A DNA stretch of 64,000 nucleotides from Nostoc sp. CENA543. GTDB taxonomy: Bacteria; Cyanobacteriota; Cyanobacteriia; Cyanobacteriales; Nostocaceae. The notes beneath the pieces were generated by a model. It made no database searches. It saw only the letters and a list, made by a program, of their open reading frames with translations, and had not been told where the DNA came from. The DNA lies in assembly GCF_002896875.1 (NCBI RefSeq), contig NZ_CP023278.1:1736001-1800000 (forward strand), in the 5' to 3' direction. Shown here piece after piece: positions 26,715 through 36,300 of this stretch (position 1 is the first letter of the stretch; each line of letters starts with the position of its first letter). Both the position numbers and the translations under genes were made by a program.

Positions 26715-28193
26715 GCAAATAGTTCAGAAGCTAAATCATCCAGAAGCATAATAGGGTTTAAATTGATTCATTGTGGCAATTAAATGATTGAATCCCAGTA
26801 ACAAATCTGAATTAGGGAAAATACTTAACCAGGGATAAATTAACCAAAATAGTAAAAGTGGTTGGATAATAAGACGCAGATTATTTAAAGTATTCTTCCA
26901 TCCAGATTCATGATTCCATTGCGGATGATTAGAAAAATCAACATCATTATTTTCTTGTGCTTCAGTCTCAAGTTGATGAGATTGATTCAAGCCTAAAAAG
27001 ACTGGAGAATTTAAACTAATCATCGTATAAACACTAAAAATAATCTCCCACCATCTCTCAATATGTTGGAAATTTGTAAAACGGTAATCTGTCCAGCCTA
27101 GTTCCTGTTTACATTGCCTAAACCCATATTCAACCCAGGTTCTTAATCCATATAAGTCACCTAAAATCTTCTTCAAGTTCCCTTGAAGATTCGTCATCAC
27201 AAAAGAGGTAGAATTTTCTGGCATGGTTTCTGGGTCAGTTGTTATTTCCCAGTAAGTTATGGCTCTTTTTTTACCATAAACTATTTCTCTTATATATCTA
27301 GTTTCTGATTTTTGATTACTAAATGTTCTCTCAAATTTGCACCACTTATTCGCCCTAACGCTCTGCCCTGATGGCATCCAGACACCATGATTACTTCTGA
27401 TTGCTACAACATAAGCTAAGTTATATTCATCCAGTTTTCTCAGAAACTGGCTACTTTCACCCTTCGGGTTCGCAGTCGCTTCAAGTCGGCAAAGCCGCCC
27501 AACGCGCTGCTCACCATATAAACTATCTGCCAGTACCAGTTCAATATTAACACCCTCTTCAATTAACTCTGTAATTATTTCTGACGCTAACTCTATTTGA
27601 GTTTTATATTTATCTCCTGATTTTAGCGTCCCTTTTGGTTTGAATACTTTTACACTTAAAGGAAAAGTTATATTAGAATAAATTCCATAAGCATTGACTG
27701 AAACTATTCCATTATCAACTTTTCCCACACTTCCTAAATATTGTCTTGCGACATAATCAGTCTTTTTACCTTTTTTTCTATCTCCGGTTTCATCTATTAC
27801 TACTGTAATCGCCTGACCATTCAAGGCTTGCTTGATTTTCTTTAATCTTCGTTGTTTTAATTCATCTACTGACCAATCTGAGTTAGCTATAAAATGATGT
27901 AATGACTGCGCTGAGTTTATACTTACCACCTTCGCTATTTCTGGTAACGATTTTCTTTTTATTGTTGATATTATCCCCAAATGTAAATATTTAAAGCACT
28001 CATAATTTCTTACCTCTTTGAACAGGTTTTTATACTCTGCACAATATTCATCTATGAGCGCAACTGTTGGATGAGCATCTCTTGCCAAATGTTTGAGGAT
28101 TTGTAATTCTACATCCATTGCCCTGCTTACCTTCCAGAGTTTTTTCTTTTCATCCTTTTATTCAGAATACTCGGAAAGTGACAGAAGAGGGAT
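26687..28193 (-). mobile_element. IS701-family insertion sequence
   Basis: A 1507-bp element with imperfect inverted repeats: left ATCCCTCTTCTGGCACTTTC, right (complement) ATCCCTCTTCTGTCACTTTC. It is flanked by a 4-bp direct repeat AAAT (26683-26686 and 28194-28197), matching the 4-bp duplications of IS701. Ends may shift by two bases. It carries one intact transposase gene and interrupts the end of the CAP gene. Confidence 0.85.
26736..28118 (-). CDS. IS701 family transposase
   Basis: A 460-residue DDE transposase (DDE_5 type). Seen: ITVVIDETGDRKKGKKTDYV (first Asp), VDNGIVSVNAYG, NIELVLADSLYGE (second Asp) and YGLRTWVEYGFRQCKQELGW (Glu block), with an N-terminal helical DNA-binding part. 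There is no frameshift or stop, so it is probably functional. It occupies almost the whole element at 26687-28193. Confidence 0.9.
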   Translation of the reverse strand: MDVELQILKHLARDAHPTVALIDEYCAEYKNLFKEVRNYECFKYLHLGIISTIKRKSLPEIAKVVSINSAQSLHHFIANSDWSVDELKQRRLKKIKQALNGQAITVVIDETGDRKKGKKTDYVARQYLGSVGKVDNGIVSVNAYGIYSNITFPLSVKVFKPKGTLKSGDKYKTQIELASEIITELIEEGVNIELVLADSLYGEQRVGRLCRLEATANPKGESSQFLRKLDEYNLAYVVAIRSNHGVWMPSGQSVRANKWCKFERTFSNQKSETRYIREIVYGKKRAITYWEITTDPETMPENSTSFVMTNLQGNLKKILGDLYGLRTWVEYGFRQCKQELGWTDYRFTNFQHIERWWEIIFSVYTMISLNSPVFLGLNQSHQLETEAQENNDVDFSNHPQWNHESGWKNTLNNLRLIIQPLLLFWLIYPWLSIFPNSDLLLGFNHLIATMNQFKPYYASG

Positions 28194-28360
28194 AAATCAT
28201 ATCTCAATTCAGCAACGCCGCAAATGGCGTTAGCGGCGCAGGAGCATCACCCGTTGGCGCAGTCTCTCGTAGAGAAGGGTAAAAGATATTTTTTGCCTTT
28301 TTCCTTTCTTCTCCTGCCTAAAATAACAGTATCAGAGTCTAACTAGGACAAGTGTAAGAC

Positions 28361-30259
28361 ATGGTGCGTTTAAAAGTTTGGCAGTGGGTTGTCTTGGCAG
28401 TGCCGATCGCCTCTATTATGATTTTCTTGTTGGTATCCGCCGGAATGCAAATCCATGCTTGGGGGATAAATTGGATTTGGGGGGTATTTACATTAGTATT
28501 TGTGGGTTGGCGTTGGTTGTTGGTAAAGTGGACACAACCTGCAATTAAACAAGTGGAAGCGGCGATCGCTCAAGTCCAGGAAGAATTAAAATCTACTGTT
28601 GCAGATACCACCGCATCAGTTAGCACTGACGCGACACAACAAGCAGAAGCAGCATTACAACAGATTCTCAATGCAGCCCAAAGCGATCGCCCGATTTGGG
28701 AAGATTGGCAAACTTTTTGGCAACGCTGCCAAGATTTAGTCGTGGCTGTTGCCCATATCTACAATCCAGAGGTGCAGTATCCTCTATTAAATATCTACGT
28801 TCCCCAAGTGTATGGACTGATTCGGGGAACGGTGGATGATTTAGATCAGTGGATGCAAAAGTTATCGCCTGCACTCAATCAAGTCACCGTGGGGCAAGCC
28901 TACCAAGCCTATGAAGTTTACCGCAAATTAGAACCATCAGCCCGCAAGGTTTGGCGGGCGTGGGGCTGGGCGCAGTGGTTATTAAATCCCGTGGCGGCGG
29001 CGGCTAATCGGGCTACGAAAGGTTACTCTAATCAAGCAAATCAGCAATTATTGGTAAATTTAGGGCAATTATTGCGAGAAGCCGCCTTGCGGAACTTGTG
29101 CAGACAGGCGATCGCACTTTACAGTGGTAAAACCATCACCATAGAAACACCTGCAACTACCCAGGCGAAAACTCAAACCCTGCAAAACATCCTCGCCCAA
29201 GCCGAACCAGTCGAAAAGGTTGAGCAGAAACCCCTCAGCATTTTACTTGTGGGTAGAACAGGTGCAGGGAAAAGCAGTTTGATTAATACGATATTCCAAG
29301 GAGACATAGCAGAAGTTGATGTTTTGCCTAGTACCGACCAAATTCAAGACTATCATTGGCAAACCAAAGACGGCGAAACCCTGCATCTGTGGGATACACC
29401 AGGTTACGAACAAGTCAAGCGGGAAGATTTACGCCAACTAGTCTTAGACTATGCCACTAACGCCGATTTATTACTGTTAGTTACACCTGTGCTTGATCCC
29501 GCCTTGCAGATGGATGTAGATTTTCTCCAAGCCATCAAAGCCACCGTTGCAGATATACCAGCGATCGCCGTTGTGACGCAAGTAGATAAGTTACGTCCGA
29601 TCAGAGAGTGGCAACCGCCTTATAATTGGCAAGATGGTGATAAAGCCAAAGAAATCGCCATTCGTGAAGCTACAGGGTATCGTGCCGAGTTATTGGGAGA
29701 ATTTTGTAATTTAGTGTTACCTGTGGTAACTAGTGATTTGAATACTGGGAGGATGGCTTGGGGCATAGATGCTTTATCTTTAGGAATCATAGAAGCGATC
29801 GCACCAGCCAAGCAACTCAGACTCGCCAGATTTTTACGTAACCGCGAAGCCCGCACAGTAGGGGCTGCCAAAATTATCGACCATTACACCTTTCAAATGG
29901 CCACTACCCAAGGATTAACAGCACTGCTAAAAAGTCCGGTACTTCAGTTTATTGCCACATTATCAACCGGTTCTCCTACCTTGGCGTATATCCTAGCAGA
30001 ACAAATCCCTGTCGAGCAGTTACCCATTGTCATTGGTAAACTCCAGATGGCTTTTGATTTATTCTCACTGTTAAAACCAGCAAAATTTGATTTGTTATCT
30101 TTGTGGCCATTGCTGTTAGAAAACCCCAGCACCCCAGAGCGCAACGCCTGGGCATTTGGTCACGCCTTGGTAGAATACTGGACACAGAATCTAACTATAG
30201 AGCAACTCCGCCAACGCTTTGATTACTACGTACAAGAGGCAGGAAGCAGGGCGAATTGA
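28361..30259 (+). CDS. Membrane-anchored Era/Der-like GTPase
   Basis: A 632-residue protein with two N-terminal TM helices (VVLAVPIASIMIFLLVSAG and INWIWGVFTLVFVGWRWLL), a helical region (60-270) and a TRAFAC GTPase domain. G1 GRTGAGKSS is at 298-306, G3 WDTPGYE near 344 and G4 TQVDK near 406. A C-terminal helical part follows with hydrophobic stretches (LQFIATLSTGSPTLAYIL). Related YcjF/dynamin-like GTPases act at membranes; the specific role is unknown. It starts about 80 bp after dispersed repeats adjoining the IS701 copy. Confidence 0.8.
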   Translation: MVRLKVWQWVVLAVPIASIMIFLLVSAGMQIHAWGINWIWGVFTLVFVGWRWLLVKWTQPAIKQVEAAIAQVQEELKSTVADTTASVSTDATQQAEAALQQILNAAQSDRPIWEDWQTFWQRCQDLVVAVAHIYNPEVQYPLLNIYVPQVYGLIRGTVDDLDQWMQKLSPALNQVTVGQAYQAYEVYRKLEPSARKVWRAWGWAQWLLNPVAAAANRATKGYSNQANQQLLVNLGQLLREAALRNLCRQAIALYSGKTITIETPATTQAKTQTLQNILAQAEPVEKVEQKPLSILLVGRTGAGKSSLINTIFQGDIAEVDVLPSTDQIQDYHWQTKDGETLHLWDTPGYEQVKREDLRQLVLDYATNADLLLLVTPVLDPALQMDVDFLQAIKATVADIPAIAVVTQVDKLRPIREWQPPYNWQDGDKAKEIAIREATGYRAELLGEFCNLVLPVVTSDLNTGRMAWGIDALSLGIIEAIAPAKQLRLARFLRNREARTVGAAKIIDHYTFQMATTQGLTALLKSPVLQFIATLSTGSPTLAYILAEQIPVEQLPIVIGKLQMAFDLFSLLKPAKFDLLSLWPLLLENPSTPERNAWAFGHALVEYWTQNLTIEQLRQRFDYYVQEAGSRAN

Positions 30260-30300
30260 ATCTAAAATCTAAAATCCAAAATCCAAAATCTAAAATTGGT
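30255..30300. repeat. Short tandem repeat (AATCTAAA/AATCCAAA)
   Basis: Tandem AATCTAAAATC and AATCCAAAATC units directly after the GTPase stop codon. The same units occur at 4868-4940. Confidence 0.7.
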
Positions 30301-30354
30301 TGACTCTCCAGTTAGATGGATAGTTCAGAATTAAAGAGCAATCCGTAATGGGGA

Positions 30355-31029
30355 ATGATTACTATGCAACTTCTAACTTGGAAAAACAGTTTTTTGGCTT
30401 TTAGTTTGGCACTATTAACAGCCTGTTCAACAACTTCTCAAGCTCAGAATCAAAATTCTCAGCACCACATGAATCATCATGACATGAACCATAGTGGTAG
30501 CAATCACAACATGGCTATGGATTTGGGGCCAGCCGATGCTAACTATGATTTACGATTCATTGATGCAATGATTCCCCACCATCAAGGGGCGTTGAACATG
30601 GCAAATGTTGCCAAGCAAAAATCTACCCGTCCTGAAATTAAACAATTAGCAGATGAGATTATCAAAGCGCAGACACAAGAAATTAATCAGATGAAACAAT
30701 GGCGTAAAACTTGGTATCCCAAAGCAGATAATCAACCGATGGCTTATGATGCCAAAATGGGTCATATGATGCCAATGTCCTCTGAGCAAATGCAGTCCAT
30801 GATGATGGATGTGAATTTAGGCGAAGCTGATGCAGAATTTGATTTGCGTTTTATTAATGCGATGATTCCCCATCATGAAGCAGCTGTGGTTATGGCTAAA
30901 GATGCTTTACAAAAATCTCAACGTCCAGAAATCAAAAATTTAGCGCAAGCCATTATCAAAGGGCAGAATACTGAAATTAATCAAATGCAACAGTGGCGAA
31001 AAACTTGGTATAAATCATCTGCCTCATAG
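30355..31029 (+). CDS. DUF305 tandem-domain lipoprotein
   Basis: A 224-residue exported protein with a lipobox (LLTAC, Cys near residue 24), a His/Met-rich linker (HHMNHHDMNHSGSNHNM) and two DUF305 copies: NYDLRFIDAMIPHHQGALNM and EFDLRFINAMIPHHEAAVVM. DUF305 is a ferritin-like four-helix fold whose HH and Met residues suggest metal (often copper) handling in the periplasm. The Met-rich middle (GHMMPMSSEQMQSMMMD) supports metal binding. The ATG at 30355 or the Met three codons on are both possible starts. Confidence 0.85.
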   Translation: MITMQLLTWKNSFLAFSLALLTACSTTSQAQNQNSQHHMNHHDMNHSGSNHNMAMDLGPADANYDLRFIDAMIPHHQGALNMANVAKQKSTRPEIKQLADEIIKAQTQEINQMKQWRKTWYPKADNQPMAYDAKMGHMMPMSSEQMQSMMMDVNLGEADAEFDLRFINAMIPHHEAAVVMAKDALQKSQRPEIKNLAQAIIKGQNTEINQMQQWRKTWYKSSAS

Positions 31030-31049
31030 CAATTTTGAATTTTTGGTTT

Positions 31050-31083
31050 GATTGCGAATTGCGAATTGCGAATTGCGAATTGG
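31050..31083. repeat. Short tandem repeat (GCGAATT)
   Basis: Four to five tandem GCGAATT units between the DUF305 gene and the convergent histidine kinase gene. Confidence 0.75.
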
Positions 31084-31097
31084 TTTTATTGATGATA

Positions 31098-32447
31098 TCA
31101 GCAGTCTCTGTAGTCTTGCTCTTCAACAATCGGTAACTCAATAGTAAACTCCGTTCCCAAATCTGGTTCAGAGGTCATATTAATTCGACCATTATGGCTC
31201 TCAATGATTTGGTAACTAATTGATAGTCCCAATCCTGTGCCTTTACCAATTGGCTTAGTGGTAAAGAAAGGATTAAATATTTGATGATGGATTTCGCTAG
31301 GGATGCCTTTACCGTTGTCTCGGATGCGAATTGCGATGTAGCGATCGCTGATTGTCTCTGTGCGAATCCAGATCCGACTAGGATGATTTTGTGTTAGTGC
31401 TGACGATGAGCTTTCGCTGGGAGAACATCGCAATTTTTCAGCATCTTCCAAGGCATCAATCGCATTATTTAAAATATTCATAAACACTTGATTGAGTTGA
31501 CAAGGAGAACAATAAATTAATGGCAATTTACGATATTCCCTCATCACTTCAATTTGAGTATGGCTCATTGACTGGAGGCGACCTTGCAAAATCATCAATG
31601 TAGCCTCTAAACCTTCATGAATATCAACCAGTTTGAATTTTGCTTCGTCTAAGCGAGAAAAGTTTCGCAAAGATTGTACAATCTGGGACACACGCTTAGA
31701 ACCTGTCTGCATTGACTGGAGTAATTTTTTGATATCTGCTTGCAGAAATTCCAGTTCTAAGGCTTCAATTTCTTGTTGAATTACTTGGCTGGGATGGGGA
31801 TATTCTTGCTGATAGAGGTGAATTAATTTTATTAAATCATCATAATATTGAGCAGCATAAGCAAGATTCCCATGAATAAAGCTAATTGGATTATTAATTT
31901 CATGGGCAATTCCTGCCACTAACTGTCCTAAACCAGACATCTTTTCTGTTTGGACAGATTCCAGGGCATTTTGCAGTTTGATTAAAGTTTGTTTTAAAGT
32001 TTCGTTAGATTGAACCAGTTCTGCTTCAATGCGTTGGCGTTGTTTAATCTCCTGACTCAGTGCATGAATTTTTTGGTTAAGCACAACAAATTCATTACTC
32101 GTTCTTTTTTCTAGGCGCAGTAAATTGATCGCTGGGCTTTGAGGCGATCGCGGTTGAACTACAGCACCTTGAGTGCGACAAGCAATTTCTTCCCCTGGGG
32201 TTTGTTGAATAGTGAAAGCACCCAAAATCATCTGACGACTTTGGGCGCAAACTTGCAGATAGTTGTTGACTTTCTCTGGAGAATCATTAACCAACTCGCT
32301 GAAATTCTGACCAATCATCGCTTTACTAGTTTTACTAAATAATTTGGCAGCAGCTGAATTAGCAGCCAAAATTTCACCTGCACTGGTTACAAGTAGCATA
32401 GGTTCTGGTAAAACCTGGGCAAAAGCTAAAAATTGATCAGGTTTCAT
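31098..32447 (-). CDS. PAS-domain sensor histidine kinase
   Basis: About 449 residues from the ATG at 32447; an upstream TTG gives a longer frame without added features. Order: PAS domain (LPEPMLLVTSAGEILAANSA), a coiled coil (LNQKIHALSQEIKQRQRIEA), HisKA with the phospho-acceptor in LVAGIAHEINNPISF, and an HATPase_c domain with N box NILNNAIDALED, GKGIPSEIH and GTGLGLSISYQI. There are no TM helices, so it is a cytoplasmic sensor. No response regulator is adjacent. The C-terminal half closely resembles that of the 1783-residue kinase at 33370. Confidence 0.9.
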   Translation of the reverse strand: MKPDQFLAFAQVLPEPMLLVTSAGEILAANSAAAKLFSKTSKAMIGQNFSELVNDSPEKVNNYLQVCAQSRQMILGAFTIQQTPGEEIACRTQGAVVQPRSPQSPAINLLRLEKRTSNEFVVLNQKIHALSQEIKQRQRIEAELVQSNETLKQTLIKLQNALESVQTEKMSGLGQLVAGIAHEINNPISFIHGNLAYAAQYYDDLIKLIHLYQQEYPHPSQVIQQEIEALELEFLQADIKKLLQSMQTGSKRVSQIVQSLRNFSRLDEAKFKLVDIHEGLEATLMILQGRLQSMSHTQIEVMREYRKLPLIYCSPCQLNQVFMNILNNAIDALEDAEKLRCSPSESSSSALTQNHPSRIWIRTETISDRYIAIRIRDNGKGIPSEIHHQIFNPFFTTKPIGKGTGLGLSISYQIIESHNGRINMTSEPDLGTEFTIELPIVEEQDYRDC

Positions 32448-32590
32448 GATTTTGATGTGTCGAAGCAGGTTTTTTGCTGAGGTGTGAAAAACTAACAGAC
32501 TCAAAGACTAAGCCAGTGAGGAGTCAACTTCAACGAAAATATCTAGCAGAGAAAAAGTGATCATCTGCGAACTTCCGCTTGATGCTGTTA

Positions 32591-33127
32591 CTACAATTTG
32601 AAATATTCTTGCCCGGCAAACTCTTCTGATGCTTCGCTAGGTTTTAAATGTATGACAACTTTGCACTCTTGTGCGCCTCTGGCGATGGTGTCTTCTAACT
32701 CGACCCTAGCGTAGCCGAGATTGTCTGCTGCGATCGCGCCAAAGATATTAGATGTCATGACACACATAGCTTCACGCCCTTCTACTTGTTCTGCAAAAGG
32801 GCATTTACGATTGCCTAAAACAATCTTTTCATCAGTTTCTTCAATTACGTAAAAGTCTCCTTGAATGCGGCGTTTCCAATCGACAAGGACGGCAGTTACC
32901 TGTTCACGAGAAAGATGAGAAAGTTGTAGTGCGTTATGGTATATCTGGTTGACGTGTTGGCCGGTGCGATACCCAACTACATTTAGAAACCCTGCTGCCT
33001 CTTCCACACCAACCACATCCTGTAAAGTGCCAGCTAACTCTCGAATGACTGTACGCAAAAACTGATCGCGTTCAATTGGTAACTCTAGGGATTCTATTTG
33101 CTTGTCGAGCGAAGAGATTTGAGCCAT
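32591..33127 (-). CDS. Methanogen-output-domain-like sensory protein
   Basis: About 178 residues from the ATG at 33127 (MAQISSLDKQI). It has a single alpha/beta domain with conserved cysteines (NRKCPFAEQV, REAMCVMTSNIF, ECKVVIH) resembling the methanogen output domain found with bacterial signalling proteins. The N-terminal helix is a predicted dimerisation segment. Lying between two histidine kinase genes on the same strand, it may be part of their signalling circuit. The domain name is a tentative assignment. Confidence 0.55.
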   Translation of the reverse strand: MAQISSLDKQIESLELPIERDQFLRTVIRELAGTLQDVVGVEEAAGFLNVVGYRTGQHVNQIYHNALQLSHLSREQVTAVLVDWKRRIQGDFYVIEETDEKIVLGNRKCPFAEQVEGREAMCVMTSNIFGAIAADNLGYARVELEDTIARGAQECKVVIHLKPSEASEEFAGQEYFKL

Positions 33128-33369
33128 AGTAGTCTTGATTCCTAAATATCTACACAAAAAAGTTGTCAATAGGGTTTTGTTCGAGAAAAATCATTGACCA
33201 AAGTCAAAATATCTTCCTTAAGTAGCATTGACATCCAACTAATAGTAGTTTTCCCTAACTGGCTGCAAAACTAACACCCACTGAGAATAAGTGACAACTC
33301 AGTAGATCAGGCATCAGTCTCTTTCCGCCTCAAACCTGCTTGTTTGCTAGCATACTCATGCTAGATTGG

Positions 33370-36300
33370 TCATTTTTGCCGACAAGGTATTTGAATAATC
33401 AACTCTGTACCTTTTCCCGGTTCAGAAACGCACTCTATCGTCCCTTGATGTTTATCGACGATAATTTGATAGGTGATGGATAATCCTAACCCAGTACCTT
33501 GTCCCACTGGTTTAGTAGTAAAGAACGGATCAAATATTTTATGTTTGACACTATCTTCTATACCTACACCATGATCCTTAATACTAATGGCGACAAAATC
33601 AGGATTGACTACTTGGGTACGAATAGCGATCGCGCTAGAATTATCCTTAATTTCCTCTGTTGTTCTTTCCTGATTTCGCTTCTCTGTCGCATCAATCGCG
33701 TTATTCAAGATATTCATAAATGCCTGATTAAGTTGACCTGCATAACATTCAACTTTTGGTAAATTACCATAATCTTTGATAATCTCAATTGTAGGCTGAC
33801 CAGGTTTTGCTTGCAGACGACTCTGTAAAATTAATAATGTACTTTCAATTCCCTCATGAATGTTGACGGGTTTCATATCAGCCTCATCTAACCGAGAGAA
33901 GTTACGCAAAGTCAGCACAATTTCTCGGATGCGCTGTGTTCCAATTTTCATAGAAGATAAAATCTTCGGTATGTCTTTTTGAATAAACTCTATATCGACA
34001 TCTTCTAAAAATTCTGCAACTTCCGGTGCATTATCAGGATATGTATCTTGATAAATATGAATTAAAGTTAGTAAATCTTGGGTGTAACCGTCTATATGCC
34101 CTAAATTGCCATGAATAAAATTCACCGGATTATTAATCTCGTGAGCAATCCCCGCTACCATTTGACCCAAACTGGACATTTTCTCCGTTTGAATTAGTTG
34201 GGTTTGAGTAACTTTTAATTCTTGTAGAGTCTGGTTTAATTGGATATTTTTCTCTTTTAATTCCCTAGTTCTTACCTGAATTTTTTCTTCTAAATTTGCA
34301 TAAAAATGGGCATTTTCAATAGATATAGCAGCTTGAGACGAGAGAATTTTTAATATCTGTATCCTATTAGGAGTAAAAGCCCCTAATGTTAAATTATTTT
34401 CCAAGTAAAGTAAACCGATTAATTTACCCTGATTTACTATGGAAGTACACATCAGTGACTTAATTCGATACTTATTAATGTAAGGATCTAGGGCAAAATT
34501 ACCTTCATTACAAGCATTGCTAAGAACCACATCTTTTTTCGTTCTGGCTACATAATTAATTATAGATAAAGGCAATACCTGATGATTATCTACTGGGATT
34601 GATTGACCAACAGTTAAATTTTGGGTGTCTACACAAGCTTGAGCCTCAATAAATAACTTACCATCTTTCTCTAAAATTAAAATACCAGTTTGCGCCCCTG
34701 CATTTTCAATAACAATCGTCATTAACTTCTCTAGAAGATTATCTAATAAAATGACTTCTGATAATGCTTGCGAAGCTTTAATGACCGTAATTAAGTCTAA
34801 TTCACTAGCTTTCGCACTGCCTGTAGAAGCAGTTATGTTATTACTGGTAAAACCTACTTGATGTTGTGTAGAGACTTTAGCAATCAATTCTGAGTGTTTC
34901 AATTCTAAATCTCTAACTTTAGCAGTTGCACCCCAATGACGATAACCATAGTGTGCTTTTGTCATATATAGGGAAGCAAATTCATTTCTTCCTAAACTCA
35001 GATAAAACTCTGCTGCACGTTCATAAGCTAAGGCTTCTTCCTGACTGTAGCCAGAATTACTTGCACCCCTAACTGCACAATCATAGTATTCCATCGCCGC
35101 TAGAGTTTCGCCTAAAACTCTTGCTCTTTCTGCCGCTACTAGTTCATACTTATGCTGATGATTCAAAGGCGCGTGATTTGCCCAAAATGCCAATTTTTGC
35201 TGATTTGCGTCTACTTTTGCTATTACGGATTGTAAGTTATATTCACTCTTGAGATCTGCTGGTAAATTCGGGTCTAAATAAACAGCAATTAGTGCTAGAG
35301 AATAGTAAAATTTATATTCTACTAAATATACAGTACCTCCGACAGCCACCTCATATTCCTGAGCTATTTGAGCATTTTTAAGAGAATTAAGGTAATCTCC
35401 AAACAAATAACTCAAAATACTTTTAGAAAGATAAGCATAGAAAATCGCTGTAATATTACCTGCCATTTTCAGCATAATCGATTGATTAAAGCTTTCGCCT
35501 TCTAAGTAGTGCTTATTGTCTACACCCTCTATTAACTCAACTATCATTTCCTTTAAAATTAATAAGCAAAAAGAAAAATGATCTTGTTTTATTTTGTGCG
35601 ATAATTTTATATAATTTTCTAGTAATTGTTCGACTACTTCTAATTTTTCACCTGCTAGAAAAGGATGCCAGCAAGCCAACATACCGTTGTAACCAACGTA
35701 CTCAATATCGCCTGTTTCTAAACCACTTTCTACACCTTCTCGGAGTGGTTCTATGGTTGTCTGAATATGTTCTTTCCAATGTCTCACAAAAATATTAAAC
35801 AAAGCGTATACTTTAGCTTTAATTTCTTTGGCATTGAACTTTTCTAAAATCTGCAATGATAATTTACCAAATCTGTATCCTGATTCGATATCTTGCAGAG
35901 GGCCACATAAAATTAACCCGTAAAAACCATAGGCATAAGCTGCAAAAGATGAATTGCCATACTGCACACATAAATCAACCATTGTAAAAGCAATTAGCGG
36001 CAAAAGTGCAGGATCTGCTAAATAAGCAGGTGGCATTGCTGTCATGAGTATCCGCATAGCAGCTAGTTTATCAGGATCAGTCATGACTGGGAGATTTGCT
36101 AAGTCCTCAATAGTTAAATCTGTTGGGGGAGTTTGAGACAAACACACACCCAACATCTGGAGAACTTGCAAATCTAAGTCTAAGGCTTCCCTCATCTTAT
36201 TTTGGGCAACATAAAATTTAATTTTCTTCTCATAGACTCTGACTGTATCTAAAAGATTCTGACTGTTGCTAATTACTAAATTAAATAATGGCTCTGCTTG

